From Micromonospora profundi (GTDB taxonomy: Bacteria > Actinomycetota > Actinomycetes > Mycobacteriales > Micromonosporaceae): a stretch of 64,000 nt of DNA. Below are positions 17,206 through 25,879 of the stretch, piece by piece; the first letter of the stretch is position 1, and every line of letters begins with the position of its first letter. The stretch covers positions 310,001 through 374,000 of the forward strand of contig NZ_JAATJK010000001.1 of NCBI RefSeq assembly GCF_011927785.1, given 5' to 3'. The notes beneath the pieces were generated by a model. That model was given only the letters and a program-made list of their open reading frames with translations. It ran no database searches and was not told the origin of the DNA. A program made the position numbers and the translations under genes.

Positions 17206-19158
17206 CTATCGCCGACACGCCGCGCCCGATGCGCCGCACACCAACAGCCGCTGGTGCCGGGCGGGCCGGCCATCCCGCTCACCCGCTGGATAGTCCAACT
17301 CGGCTAGGCGGGAGCCGTGCAGCCGTCCGAGGGCTGCCCGACGTTGGTGGGCGCTGTGCTGCCGCATCGCCCGGTCGTGGGCGTACCGGCGGAGCAGGTC
17401 GTGGAAGGCGAACCGGCCCGGGGCGTGCTCCTCGATGAGATGCGCGGCGGCGAGCCGTTCGAGCAACAGCTCCGCCTCGGCGGGTGCGGTCCCGCTCAAC
17501 GCGGCGGCGGTCGCGGTCGAGAAGTCCTCGCCGGGCGCGAGGCCCAACAGCCGGAACAGCCGCTGCGCGGCTGGCGGCACCGTCTCGTAGGACAGGTCGA
17601 ACGCCACCTGGATGGCCGCTTCGTCGTCGTCATCGGCGGCGAGGGCGGCGAGCCTGTCCTCGGTGCGCAACTCGGCTACGAGATCGGCGACGCGCCGGTA
17701 CGGCCGGTGCGCGAGGCTCGCGACAGCGATGCGCAAAGCGAGCGGCAGGTACGCGCACAGGCTCGCCAGCTCGCCTATCGCCTCCGGTTCGGCGCGGGCG
17801 TGGTCCTCGCCGAGCAGCCTGGCCAGCAGTGTGCCGGCGTCATCGGGGGTGAGCACGCCCAGCGTGAGGCGGCGGACACCCTCGCGGGCGGCGAGCCCGG
17901 CGAGCCGGTCCCGGCTGGTGATGAGCACCAGGCAGCCCGGACCCCCGGGCAGCAGAGGGCGTACGTCCTCCGCCGAGCGCGCGTTGTCGAGCACCACCAA
18001 CAGGCGTTTGCCCGCCGTCAGCGACCGGTACATCGCCGAAGCCCCGGCGACGTCGACCGGCACCTCTTCGGGGCGGACCCCGAGCGAGCGCAGCAGCACA
18101 CCCAGCGCCGCGGTGGGCCGCAGCGGCGGCTCCGGGGCGTAGCCGTGCAGGTTGATGAACAGTTGCCCGTCGGGGAACCGGTGCGCCACCTGGTGTGCCC
18201 AGTGCACCGCCAGCGCCGTCTTGCCCACCCCGGCCGAGCCCGCGATCGCCGCGGAGACCGCCGGTGCGCCGGCCTCCGGGAGCAGCAGGTCCAATTCGGC
18301 GAGCGCCCGCCGTTGGCCGGTGAACAGGGCGACGTCCGCCGGAAGCTCGTGAGGTACGGCGACCGAGCGCACCACTGTCTCGTCCACGGGTGGCCGCCAG
18401 GCCAGCGACTCGTCGCCGCGCAACATCGCCCCGTGCAGCGTACGAAGCAGCTCACCGGGCTCGACACCGATCTGCTCGACCAGCAGCCGGCGTACGCGCT
18501 GGTGCGCGTTCAGCGCCTCGGCCCGCCGCCCGGACCGGTAGAGCGCCAGCGTGAGCAGCGCCTGCAGGCCCTCCCGGTAGGGATGCTCGCCGGTGAGGTT
18601 TGTCAGCTCGGACACCAGCTCCCCGTGCCGGCCCAGCGCGAGGTCGAGCTGGATGCGGCGTTCCAACGCGCTCAGCCGCCGCTCCTCGATCTGCGCGGCG
18701 GCGGTTTGCAGCAGCGGAGTGGACAGACCGTCGAGGGCGGGGCCACGCCACAACTGCAACGCCGCGCAGAGAGTCGCGCGGGCGCCAGCCAGGTCGCCGC
18801 CGTCCGCCATGACGTTCGCGCGATCGACCGCCTCGTCGAACTGGCGCAGATCGAGCTGCCAGCCGTCGAGGTTGAGCTGGTATCCCGAGCCCCGGGTGGC
18901 GATGAGCTCGCTTTCTGCGTGCTCGGAGCGTAGGAGACGACGCAGGACACCCACCCGGTTCTGCACCTGGGCACGCGCGCTGCTTGGCGGGTCGTCTCCC
19001 CAGGCGGCGTCGATCAACCGGCGGATCGACACCACTCGACCAGTGTCCAGGAGCAGAGCTGCCAGGATCGACTGGTTACGGGCTCCGCCGAGCGCCACGC
19101 CGTTGTCTCCGGCATGGACCTCGACCGGCCCGAGCATGGTGAACACCTTGATTCTCAT
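17206..19158 (-). CDS. SARP/AfsR-type regulator with NB-ARC ATPase domain, short C-terminus
   Basis: The 650-residue protein has an OmpR-like winged-helix DNA-binding domain (residues ~10-95, with RGSGYQL), a bacterial transcriptional activation domain (BTAD, ~100-245, ending QIGVEPGELL) and an NB-ARC ATPase (~275-560; Walker A AGSAGVGKT, Walker B LLVVLDNA). Such proteins activate secondary-metabolite or stress genes. Relatives usually continue after FHDLLRRYA into several hundred residues of TPR repeats. Here only about 40 Arg/Gly/Ala-rich residues follow, and they do not look like the expected DWYL helix. The 3' end may be truncated or frameshifted; it stops 44 bases from a repeat element. 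ATG 19158 directly precedes the conserved domain. Confidence 0.85.
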   Translation of the reverse strand: MRIKVFTMLGPVEVHAGDNGVALGGARNQSILAALLLDTGRVVSIRRLIDAAWGDDPPSSARAQVQNRVGVLRRLLRSEHAESELIATRGSGYQLNLDGWQLDLRQFDEAVDRANVMADGGDLAGARATLCAALQLWRGPALDGLSTPLLQTAAAQIEERRLSALERRIQLDLALGRHGELVSELTNLTGEHPYREGLQALLTLALYRSGRRAEALNAHQRVRRLLVEQIGVEPGELLRTLHGAMLRGDESLAWRPPVDETVVRSVAVPHELPADVALFTGQRRALAELDLLLPEAGAPAVSAAIAGSAGVGKTALAVHWAHQVAHRFPDGQLFINLHGYAPEPPLRPTAALGVLLRSLGVRPEEVPVDVAGASAMYRSLTAGKRLLVVLDNARSAEDVRPLLPGGPGCLVLITSRDRLAGLAAREGVRRLTLGVLTPDDAGTLLARLLGEDHARAEPEAIGELASLCAYLPLALRIAVASLAHRPYRRVADLVAELRTEDRLAALAADDDDEAAIQVAFDLSYETVPPAAQRLFRLLGLAPGEDFSTATAAALSGTAPAEAELLLERLAAAHLIEEHAPGRFAFHDLLRRYAHDRAMRQHSAHQRRAALGRLHGSRLAELDYPAGERDGRPARHQRLLVCGASGAACRR

Positions 19159-19291
19159 CCGTTACCCCCGTACCGGATCATCAGTAAGACGTGCAGCCCT
19201 CCTTCGCAGGCGCCTCAGTGTCCACTGTGCAGACCACTTTTCGCTTGCCCGGACCGGATACGTCGCGCTTGTCCTCCCGGGCACAGAGAGG

Positions 19292-19329
19292 CCGGCGTCG
19301 GCCGCCTGGGGGGAGGCGACCGACGCCGG
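19292..19329 (-). terminator. Strong hairpin downstream of the GH26-like gene
   Basis: Arms 19292-19307 and 19314-19329 pair over 16 positions (one G-U) around a GGGGGG loop. It lies 53 bases beyond the stop of the minus-strand hydrolase gene and upstream of the SARP gene. Confidence 0.65.
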
Positions 19330-19382
19330 TGTGAGTGGGTGGATGTCGACCTCGGCCGGCGGTCATCACCGGTCGAAGTGCC

Positions 19383-20561
19383 TTATGCCGCGGCCGTGAC
19401 CTGGGTGACGATGTTGCTGGTGGCGGTCAGGGTGCCACCGGTCTGGGCGCTCCACCACTTGAGGCGGCCCTGGTAGGCGGTATTCGGCGCCAACCCGGCC
19501 CGGTCGCAGGTGACGGTCTCCGGGTTGCCGGACACCGACCGGCGCGGCCCTTCCAGGAAGTCCCCGCCGACGGCCAGCCAGGACGCGCAGGAGACCCAGC
19601 CGGTTGCCTGTCCAGGATCGACCCGGGTCGACCACTGGATCGACGTGGACGTGGGAGCCGCGGGACCCGCGGAGGTGGTCATGGCCGGCGGGCCGGCGAA
19701 CAGTGAACCGGTCACCGCCTCCCGCCACGCCTGGATGCTGCCGGAGTCGCCGATCAGGTCGTACTGCGGCCAGCCGGTCGCGTCGAAATAGGTGACGAAC
19801 CGCGCGTCGGCCGTGTTGCGCATCCACCTGGCGATCTCGCGGAGCATCGCCGGCCGGTTCGCGTGGTCGTCCACACCCAGTTCCGCCACCGCGTACGGCT
19901 TGCCCTCTGACCGGGCCACCTCAAGACCCGGACGCAGGGCGTTGTGCGCCGCCATGGTCTCGGACTTCGTCACGTCGAAGCCGTAGACATCCCAGGCCAT
20001 GACATCGACGTACGCCGCACCCGGGTAGTAGTCGCGCCAGTTCCGCCCGCTCTTCGGGTCGAGCGTCCAGTCCATCCAGATGGTGGTGGCGTACAGGCGC
20101 GAGTTGTTCGCCTGGTCGGCAAGGCCGGCGATGCGCTGCCACGCCGCCCGGTACGCAGCGGCCGTGAACGCCCCGTCCCGGATGTCGTCCTCCGGCTCGT
20201 GAAAGTAGCTCCAGTAGATGTCCCGGTCCCGTGGCGCGTTGGCGAACCACGTGCGCAGGTAGTCGTCCGCCGAGCCGGTCAGGATGACGTCGGCGTCGTA
20301 CTTGAAGGACACCACCGTGGAGCGTCCCGGAGTGTTGAGCTTGGCGTCGGTCCACGCGCCGGGGGCGCCCGGGTAGAAGACCCGCAGGATCGGCAGCGTG
20401 CCGTAGCGGGCGTCCGCCGCCGCCAGTGCCTGGTTGAACGTCTGCCCTGACGGCTGGTGCACCGACGATCCGAAAAGCGTCGGGGTGCTGGCGCTCGCAG
20501 GCGTCTGCAGACCGACCAAGACCACGGCGGCGGCCGCCACCGCGGCGACGAGTCGTCTCAA
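19383..20561 (-). CDS. Secreted glycoside hydrolase, GH26-like (mannanase family)
   Basis: The start is set by AAGGAGGA six bases before the TTG at 20561. It yields a clean Sec signal (MRRLVAAVAAAAVVLVGLQT, cleavage after PASA) and a 392-residue protein. ATG codons further upstream would bury the signal behind ~25 polar residues. Two acidic positions match GH26-type catalysis: the acid/base Glu in YFHEPEDD and the nucleophile Glu in VAELGVDD, separated by the usual ~100 residues. The last 90 residues, with two cysteines (WVSCASW, VTCDRAG), look like a separate beta-sandwich, possibly carbohydrate-binding. Substrate (mannan or another beta-glycan) is inferred only from the family. Confidence 0.82.
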   Translation of the reverse strand: MRRLVAAVAAAAVVLVGLQTPASASTPTLFGSSVHQPSGQTFNQALAAADARYGTLPILRVFYPGAPGAWTDAKLNTPGRSTVVSFKYDADVILTGSADDYLRTWFANAPRDRDIYWSYFHEPEDDIRDGAFTAAAYRAAWQRIAGLADQANNSRLYATTIWMDWTLDPKSGRNWRDYYPGAAYVDVMAWDVYGFDVTKSETMAAHNALRPGLEVARSEGKPYAVAELGVDDHANRPAMLREIARWMRNTADARFVTYFDATGWPQYDLIGDSGSIQAWREAVTGSLFAGPPAMTTSAGPAAPTSTSIQWSTRVDPGQATGWVSCASWLAVGGDFLEGPRRSVSGNPETVTCDRAGLAPNTAYQGRLKWWSAQTGGTLTATSNIVTQVTAAA

Positions 20562-20767
20562 GATTCCTCCTTGGGGTGGTTGGCGCGGGAACATCGACTG
20601 ACGCCAGTCTCCGAGGGTGGGCCACACATCCGTCATGGAACGGCCATAGCCCCGGTGCGGCGCGGCTAGCTGCGGAGATGGCCCGGCGCGAGGGCTCGCG
20701 GGCGGGGCGACGCCGAGGGGGAACCTAGTATTCGGGTCATGAGTGCAGCGCGTCCCGCGGACCAACG

Positions 20768-21316
20768 GTGAGTCGTGCTCCCCGCAGCGACGGCCTCGCC
20801 AACCGGGAGAAGATCCTGGCGGCGGCGTTGCGGACGTTACAGCGTGACAGCACGGCTCCGATGGCGGCCGTCGCGCAGGAGGCCGGCGTGGGCGTCGGGA
20901 CGCTCTACCGTCATTTCCGCGACCGCGACGCCCTGCTTGTGGCCCTGGAGGTCCGTTCCATCGGTATGGTCCTGACAATGCTCGACGAGGTGCTCAAGCG
21001 CGGGCTTCCGGGCATCGAGGCCGTGCGGGAGTTCCTGATCGGTACGGTGCGGCACGGTTCCGAGCTCTTCCTGCCGCACCACGGAGCCCCGGTCACGACC
21101 GACCCGGAGTACCGACGTCTTGACCGGCTCGTGTGGGAGGGCGTCGGTCGGATTGTCGAACTCGGCGCGGCGGACGGAACGCTGCGAGCCGATCTGACGG
21201 CCCGCGATGTCATCATTTTCGGCTCGCTGATCGCAGTTCCGATGCCTTTCGCGGGCGACTGGCCCGAGGTGGCGGGCCGCCAGATCGACCTGTTCCTCAC
21301 GGCTATCCGCGCTTAG
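20768..21316 (+). CDS. TetR-family transcriptional regulator
   Basis: The 182-residue protein has an N-terminal TetR helix-turn-helix (REKILAAALRTL ... MAAVAQEAGVGVGTLYRHFRDRDALLVAL) and an all-helical ligand domain with the C-terminal pattern of the SbtR type. The GTG at 20768 begins MSRAPRSDG just before the domain. It is divergent from the GH26-like gene and is followed by a convergent epoxide-hydrolase-type gene. No ACCGATCGGT palindrome is present in its own upstream region, so a link with the operators at 15.5 kb is only a possibility. Confidence 0.88.
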   Translation: MSRAPRSDGLANREKILAAALRTLQRDSTAPMAAVAQEAGVGVGTLYRHFRDRDALLVALEVRSIGMVLTMLDEVLKRGLPGIEAVREFLIGTVRHGSELFLPHHGAPVTTDPEYRRLDRLVWEGVGRIVELGAADGTLRADLTARDVIIFGSLIAVPMPFAGDWPEVAGRQIDLFLTAIRA

Positions 21317-21372
21317 CCGGCGGCTGGCTGCTTGCGGTCTGGCCGCCGGCCGTCACCGTTGCGCCAGGGCCG

Positions 21373-22239
21373 TCATTGTTGCGCCAGGAAGGCGAGCAGG
21401 CGCTCGGTCAGCCGCGCCGGTTGTTCCTCGGCCGGGAAGTGGCCGCTGCCGGCGACGACCGCCGCGTCGACGTGCGGTGCCACGGCGCGGAGGCTGGTGG
21501 CGAGCCGGTCGCCGACGGCCTGATCCCCGCCGACAGCCAGGACCGGCATGGTGAGCCGGTTGCCCGCATCAACCCAGGCCGCATTGGCCCGGCCGTCGTC
21601 GAGCAGCGTGCGGTAGTGGCCGAAGCTCGACCGTAGGCGTTCTCTGCCGCGGTACGCGTCGGTGTACCGGCTCACCTCGTGCGACGCCAGGGGGTTGGTG
21701 TTGCCGGCGAGCTGGGCGTACCAGAGGTCGAAGAACTCGTCCTCGTGCCCGTCGATGAGCAACTCGGGCACGTGCGGGGTCATGAAGAAGCCGAAGTGCC
21801 AGCGGCCGCCGTGCGCGACGTCCATTGCCTGTTCCAGCCCGAGGCCGGGCACGGCGAGTTCCATGAGGGTGAGGCTGCGTACCTCATCGGGGTGTCGGCG
21901 TGCCCAGGCGAACGCGACCATGCCGCCGACGTCGTGCCCTGCCACGTGCGCGGCAGGTCCCAAGCCGAGGGTACGCAGCAGCGCGCGGATGTCCTCGGCC
22001 TGATTGTCTTTGTCGAAGCCGGTCTCGGCCGGCGCCGAACGGCCGAGACCGCGTAGGTCGGGAACGACGACTGTGTAGCCCGCCTCGGTGAGCGCGGGCA
22101 GGATCGGCAGCCAGCAGTCGCCGGTCTGCGGCCAACCGTGCAGGAGCACCAGCGGCTCGCCGTGGCCGCCGTGCAGGACGCTGAGATCGGTGCCGTTGGT
22201 GGTGATCGTGCTCCGCGTGAAACCGGGCGCCACGCTCAT
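21373..22239 (-). CDS. Alpha/beta hydrolase, epoxide-hydrolase type
   Basis: The 288-residue protein shows the alpha/beta-hydrolase core: oxyanion segment LLHGWPQTGDCW, nucleophile elbow GHDVGG with aspartate D103 rather than serine, and the C-terminal catalytic histidine in GSGHFPAEE. An Asp nucleophile is the mark of epoxide hydrolases and haloalkane dehalogenases; the HGWPQ form favours epoxide hydrolase. It is cytoplasmic, with no signal peptide. It is divergent from a cupin gene across a 132-base region that contains an AT-rich GATATATTCCG tract. Confidence 0.88.
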   Translation of the reverse strand: MSVAPGFTRSTITTNGTDLSVLHGGHGEPLVLLHGWPQTGDCWLPILPALTEAGYTVVVPDLRGLGRSAPAETGFDKDNQAEDIRALLRTLGLGPAAHVAGHDVGGMVAFAWARRHPDEVRSLTLMELAVPGLGLEQAMDVAHGGRWHFGFFMTPHVPELLIDGHEDEFFDLWYAQLAGNTNPLASHEVSRYTDAYRGRERLRSSFGHYRTLLDDGRANAAWVDAGNRLTMPVLAVGGDQAVGDRLATSLRAVAPHVDAAVVAGSGHFPAEEQPARLTERLLAFLAQQ

Positions 22240-22371
22240 GTTTCCTCCAGCAGTGATTCCTTCTTATGCGGACGATATATTCCGTTTAACGGCGCCGCCA
22301 CCCGGAGAAGGAGGAGGGTGTCGGCGTGGACCCGCCGACCGCGAAGCACCACACCAGAGAGGACATGCGGC

Positions 22372-22899
22372 ATGACCAGCTTCGACCGCGCTGCCCCCGC
22401 CATCCCGGACGACGACCCGACCCGGACGCTGACCGTGGCGAACCCCGACGACCCGGCGACGACCTGCATCTCCCTCGCCGGGGGTAACTACGCCATGCTG
22501 ATCACGGGCAAGCAGACCAACGGGCGGTACTGCCTCATCGACATGCGCGTCCCCGACGGCGGCGGGCCGCCGCCACACCGGCACGACTTCGAGGAGATGT
22601 TCACCATCCTCGAAGGGGAGATCGAGTTCACCTTCCGCGGGGAGGAGCACACCGTGCCGGCCGGATCGACAGTCAACATCCCAGCCAACGCCCCGCACAA
22701 CTTCCGCAACGCCTCCGGCGCACCCGCCCGCATGCTGTGCATGTGCACCCCGGCGGGCCAGGACGAATACTTCCTGCGCGTCGGCGACGAAGTCGCCGAC
22801 AGGGACGCGCCGCCACCGCAGCTCACCGACGAGGACATCGCGGAGCGTCGGCGGCGCGCCGTCGAACTGGCTCCCGAATACCGCACCGAGATGCTCTGA
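22372..22899 (+). CDS. Cupin-domain protein
   Basis: The 175-residue protein has a single conserved cupin barrel with motif 1 PPHRHDFEEMFTILEGEIEF (metal-binding His-x-His and Glu) and motif 2 VPAGSTVNIPANAPHNFRN (third His). AGAGAGGA precedes the ATG at 22372. The C-terminal third (DEDIAERRRRAVELAPEYR) is helical. Such small cupins range from dioxygenases to isomerases and sensors, so no reaction is claimed. It is divergently transcribed from the epoxide-hydrolase-type gene, possibly for the same metabolite. Confidence 0.88.
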   Translation: MTSFDRAAPAIPDDDPTRTLTVANPDDPATTCISLAGGNYAMLITGKQTNGRYCLIDMRVPDGGGPPPHRHDFEEMFTILEGEIEFTFRGEEHTVPAGSTVNIPANAPHNFRNASGAPARMLCMCTPAGQDEYFLRVGDEVADRDAPPPQLTDEDIAERRRRAVELAPEYRTEML

Positions 22900-22972
22900 C
22901 AGCCGCCATGAGGGCGGGAGCCGACGATCGACGGGTCGACCACGTGGAGCCGGCGGCCTGCGGTGGTGGAGG

Positions 22973-23045
22973 TGCGCCCGGCAGGATTCGAACCTGCGGC
23001 CTTGGGATTAGAAGTCCCCTGCTCTATCCGCTGAGCTACGGGCGC
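22973..23045 (-). tRNA. tRNA-Arg (anticodon TCT)
   Basis: Read on the minus strand, the 73 bases fold into a full cloverleaf. The acceptor stem GCGCCCG pairs with CGGGCGC, the D-arm is GCTCAGCGGATAGAGC, and the anticodon stem GGGGA/TCCC surrounds the loop CTTCTAA (anticodon TCT). The T-arm is GCAGGTTCGAATCCTGC. The discriminator base is A and no CCA is encoded. It reads AGA codons, rare in this GC-rich genome. No integrase-like gene flanks it. Confidence 0.97.
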
Positions 23046-23203
23046 GTGGCGTGGATGTCGCGCCAAGAGGGTACCGCCGCCCTGCCTCGCAGCGGCGAAA
23101 AGGGTGCTCGCGTCCACATCGCCGAGCAGGGTCCCACGGCGGCCAGGTGGCGGGCATCCGGGTTCTCGTCGGTGGGCGCGGCGCTGGCCCGTACCCTCGG
23201 CTG

Positions 23204-23911
23204 GTGTTGCTGGACCCCGACGCCGAGAGCGGCGTCGCCTACGAGTTGTGCCAGGTCGTCGGCCGCGCCATCCTGCCGTTCCGGTCATCGGACGCCGCCG
23301 ACCAGCGCTTCGGCACGGCGTTCTTCTTCCAGGCTGCCGACGACCCGGTGGGGGAGTCGCTGCTGACCGCCGCCGACCTGGTCGGCGCGGCGGGCGGCCA
23401 GTTGAGTCTGCGGGCGAGCGTCAGCGAGCCGGCCGGCGTCGCCCCGGACGCGATCACGGTGGCCGAGATCACCCCCGGTTGGGCGCGCTTCCCGGGCGAC
23501 GGCGTCGCGGTACTCCCCACCGCCGGGCTGCACCGCTACGCCGGCGACGGCGGCTGGCGGTGGCGGGTGCAGCCGGTGCCCGCCGGAATCGCCGCCGGGC
23601 CCGAGGTGGTCGAGCGCAGCACCGCCGCCGCCGGGTCCGCGTTCGTGCTGGCCCATGGGGTACGCGCCGACGGCTCCCGGCCGCTTGAGGTGGCGATCGA
23701 GCGGGTGGTCCGCGACGGGGACACCGTGCGGATCACCACGGAGCTACCCCAGGGGTACGTCGGCGCGCCGGTCTTCACAGTGCACGCCGACGCCACCGGC
23801 GAGGTGTCGCTGTACTGCCTCGGCCTGGTCCTGCCCGGTGTCGACGGGCATCCGGTGGCCACCTTCGACCGGATCCGGGCAGTCCTTCCGGCCACGCGCG
23901 GCGACGCCTGA
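23204..23911 (+). CDS. Hypothetical protein, possibly trypsin-like fold
   Basis: I do not firmly recognise this 235-residue protein. It has no signal peptide or membrane helix. GRAILPFRSSDAADQRFGTAFFFQA near the N-terminus and ELPQGYVGAPVFTVHADATG ... CLGLVLPG near the C-terminus have the look of the strands and substrate-pocket loop of trypsin-like proteases. I cannot find the His/Asp/Ser triad (the position expected to be GxSGxP is GYVGAP), so an inactive relative is possible. The GTG at 23204 is chosen because the in-frame sequence upstream is Arg-rich and crosses into the region beside the tRNA gene. Confidence 0.6.
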   Translation: MLLDPDAESGVAYELCQVVGRAILPFRSSDAADQRFGTAFFFQAADDPVGESLLTAADLVGAAGGQLSLRASVSEPAGVAPDAITVAEITPGWARFPGDGVAVLPTAGLHRYAGDGGWRWRVQPVPAGIAAGPEVVERSTAAAGSAFVLAHGVRADGSRPLEVAIERVVRDGDTVRITTELPQGYVGAPVFTVHADATGEVSLYCLGLVLPGVDGHPVATFDRIRAVLPATRGDA

Positions 23912-23935
23912 GCTGTCGCCCTGCGGGCGGGGTGG

Positions 23936-24958
23936 TCAGTCGTTGGCCGTCGCCCCGGTCCGGTCGGCAGGGGCGAGGTCGGTCGGGGCTGGATCGGCCG
24001 GGGCGGTGGGACCGGCGGCCAGGAACGCCTCGGCCCACCGGCCGACCTCGTCCAGAACCTGTCCGCGTACGGCTGCGCCGGAGAGCGTGAGGTCGTGCAG
24101 CCCTCCGTCGAAGCGGGCCAGTGTGACGTGCCGGCCGAGGCGGGGCGCGTACCGGACCATGTGCTCGACGTCCAGCACCGTGTCGGCAAGTGTCGCGTTC
24201 TCGTGCCATTTACTGCTCCGGAAGGAGCGGGTGGAGCAGGCCACCAGCACCGGCACCTGGATGTTCAGCCCGGCGCGTAGCCGGCGTTGCCCGGTGCGGA
24301 TCGCGTTCAGCCAGCCGGCCCGGACCGGGAACCCGGCGAGCGGCTTCCACGCCAGGTCGTACGTCCACTCGCCACGATGGTCGGCGTGCAGGCTCTCGCC
24401 GTACACCGAGCCGAGCCCGAGCGGCACGATGCGGTGCGGCGCCCTGCGGCCCAGCCGGGCCGCGGCGGCCGCGATGGGCCGGCGCACCGCCCAGGAGGCG
24501 TTGAAGTCGAAGAAGGGGCTGTTGAGCACCAGGCCGTCGATGGTGCCGGCGTCGCGGCGGGCGTCCGCCCAGAGCGACATGATCAGGCCGCCGGTGGAGT
24601 GGCCCATCGCCAGCAGGGTGTCATGCCCGTCGTCGGAGCGGATGATCTCGACGGCGGCATCCAGCTCGGAGAAGTAGTCGTTGACGTCCTGGCAGAAGTT
24701 CGGGGTCTGATGCGCAAGCAGGCTGCGGCCGTATTTGCGCAGATCGAGGGCGTAGAAATCCCAGCCACGCTCGGCGAAGAAGTCAGCCAGGTGGGTCTGG
24801 AAGAAGTAGTCGACGAAGCCGTGCACGTAGAGCACCGCCCGCCCGGTGGGGCGCTCGGCCCGCCGGCGGACCAGTGTCGCGACGACAGGACCCTCGTCGT
24901 CGACGCCCAGGTCGATCGTCTGCCGCTCGTAGGGCGGCCCCAACACGTCCGGTTCCAC
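23936..24958 (-). CDS. Alpha/beta hydrolase, monoacylglycerol-lipase/S33 type
   Basis: The 340-residue protein has the lysophospholipase-like hydrolase pattern: VLYVHGFVDYFFQTHLADFF (oxyanion region), the cap segment FYALDLRKYGRSLLAHQTPN, and the nucleophile elbow GHSTGG with S121. LVLNSPFFDFNASW and a late DGGLHDL carrying the catalytic histidine follow. It likely hydrolyses acyl esters of lipids. The C-terminal ~30 residues are an Ala/Pro/Asp repeat-like tail of no recognisable function. It is convergent with the preceding hypothetical gene. Confidence 0.88.
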   Translation of the reverse strand: MEPDVLGPPYERQTIDLGVDDEGPVVATLVRRRAERPTGRAVLYVHGFVDYFFQTHLADFFAERGWDFYALDLRKYGRSLLAHQTPNFCQDVNDYFSELDAAVEIIRSDDGHDTLLAMGHSTGGLIMSLWADARRDAGTIDGLVLNSPFFDFNASWAVRRPIAAAAARLGRRAPHRIVPLGLGSVYGESLHADHRGEWTYDLAWKPLAGFPVRAGWLNAIRTGQRRLRAGLNIQVPVLVACSTRSFRSSKWHENATLADTVLDVEHMVRYAPRLGRHVTLARFDGGLHDLTLSGAAVRGQVLDEVGRWAEAFLAAGPTAPADPAPTDLAPADRTGATAND

Positions 24959-25098
24959 GAATCCGACGCTACGCCGACCGGCTACCCGGTGGTAGCCCCG
25001 GCCCCGCCGGGCTCACCTCCCGGTCCGCGAACCGCGGCCGGCAAGCCCGCCGGCCCCGACCGGCCGTGCCTGCCGGCCGGGACACAGCGGGTACGCGC

Positions 25099-25536
25099 TC
25101 AGGCCGTCTCGGCGTCGGCGCGGCTCGGGTCGGCGGCGGGCAGCGCGTCCGGCTCCTCCGTGTCGACAGGGCTCTGCGGCGGGCTGACGTCGCGCAGGTG
25201 CTTGTTGTGCCGCGGCTCCTGGCGGGTCTTGGCGTCGTTGAGCCGCCGCCGCAGGTCGTCGCGGACGTCGTTGAGCGCGGCGTGCAGGTCCTCCTCGCCG
25301 GAGGTGGTGACGATCTTCTGGCGGCCGGCGATCCAGCACTCCAGGGTGACCTTCTGACCCCGGGCCTCCCGATCCTTCACCGACACCTCAAGCTCGGTGG
25401 CGTCGGCATGGAAGCTGGCCAGCCGGGCGTCGAGAGTGGCGAACTGCTCGGCGATCCAGTTGCGGTCGCCCTGCGAGAAACCGGCGCCGACCCGCAGGCA
25501 CTCCGCCACGGTGGCCGGGTTCGCCACGGCGCTCAT
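25099..25536 (-). CDS. Short HPF/RaiA-like ribosome-associated protein
   Basis: The ATG at 25536, behind GAGGTGCGGCG, gives 145 residues. Residues 15-100 (LRVGAGFSQGDRNWIAEQFATLDARL, ATELEVSVKDREARGQKVTLECWI, EEDLHAALNDVRDDLRRRLND) have the beta-alpha-beta pattern of S30AE/HPF proteins that bind the 30S subunit in stasis. The actinobacterial long HPF has an additional C-terminal dimerisation domain, which is absent here; instead there is a ~40-residue polar tail. This is therefore probably a second, short paralogue rather than the main hibernation factor. It is divergent from an ssb paralogue. Confidence 0.72.
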   Translation of the reverse strand: MSAVANPATVAECLRVGAGFSQGDRNWIAEQFATLDARLASFHADATELEVSVKDREARGQKVTLECWIAGRQKIVTTSGEEDLHAALNDVRDDLRRRLNDAKTRQEPRHNKHLRDVSPPQSPVDTEEPDALPAADPSRADAETA

Positions 25537-25879
25537 CGCCGCACCTCGGAAACGGTCGCGAAGCCGGAAGTAGTGATCATCATGACGCTGACCTCTCGTC
25601 GACGTGGAGCTGTCGGTGGTGCGTTGATCAAATCCATACCCACTCGGTCGGCCCCGGAACCGCCGGCAGCGTGTCGAGCGTGGTGGGCGTGCCGTGGGCG
25701 TGGTCGGCGGCACGGCAGGCGTCTTCGGCTGTAGCACATGCGGGCTTGATCAGGGCGTTATCCACAGGCGGTCCGGTTGTCCACAGGTCGAGGTGCGGCG
25801 CTGGCGACACACGCCGGCGCCGCTCAGGCTGAGGGCCGAGTCGACTCGCGCTGGCAGACCCCGATCCCCTGGAGGGACG
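25537..25879. other. 343-bp divergent intergenic region (HPF-like gene / ssb paralogue)
   Basis: No credible gene is seen here; the open frames are antisense-like and lack conserved pattern. It holds the divergent promoters and, near 25758-25785, two DnaA-box sequences, annotated separately. Confidence 0.6.
25758..25785 (+). promoter_or_regulatory. Two DnaA boxes upstream of the ssb paralogue
   Basis: TTATCCACA (25758-25766) is the classic DnaA box and TTGTCCACA (25777-25785) is the form common in GC-rich actinobacteria. They are in the same orientation with a 10-bp gap, 94 bases before the ssb-like ATG. The pair alone is too small for an origin, so DnaA-dependent control of the neighbouring genes is the simplest reading. 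Confidence 0.7.

Noticed and set aside
17317..18933. Plus-strand 538-codon frame
   Set aside because: It is antisense to the SARP/NB-ARC gene whose domains are clear; composition is typical of shadow translation.
22973..23045. tRNA-Arg as attachment site of a mobile element
   Set aside because: No integrase or excisionase gene flanks it and no repeated tRNA 3' end is visible; the AICE is 34 kb away.
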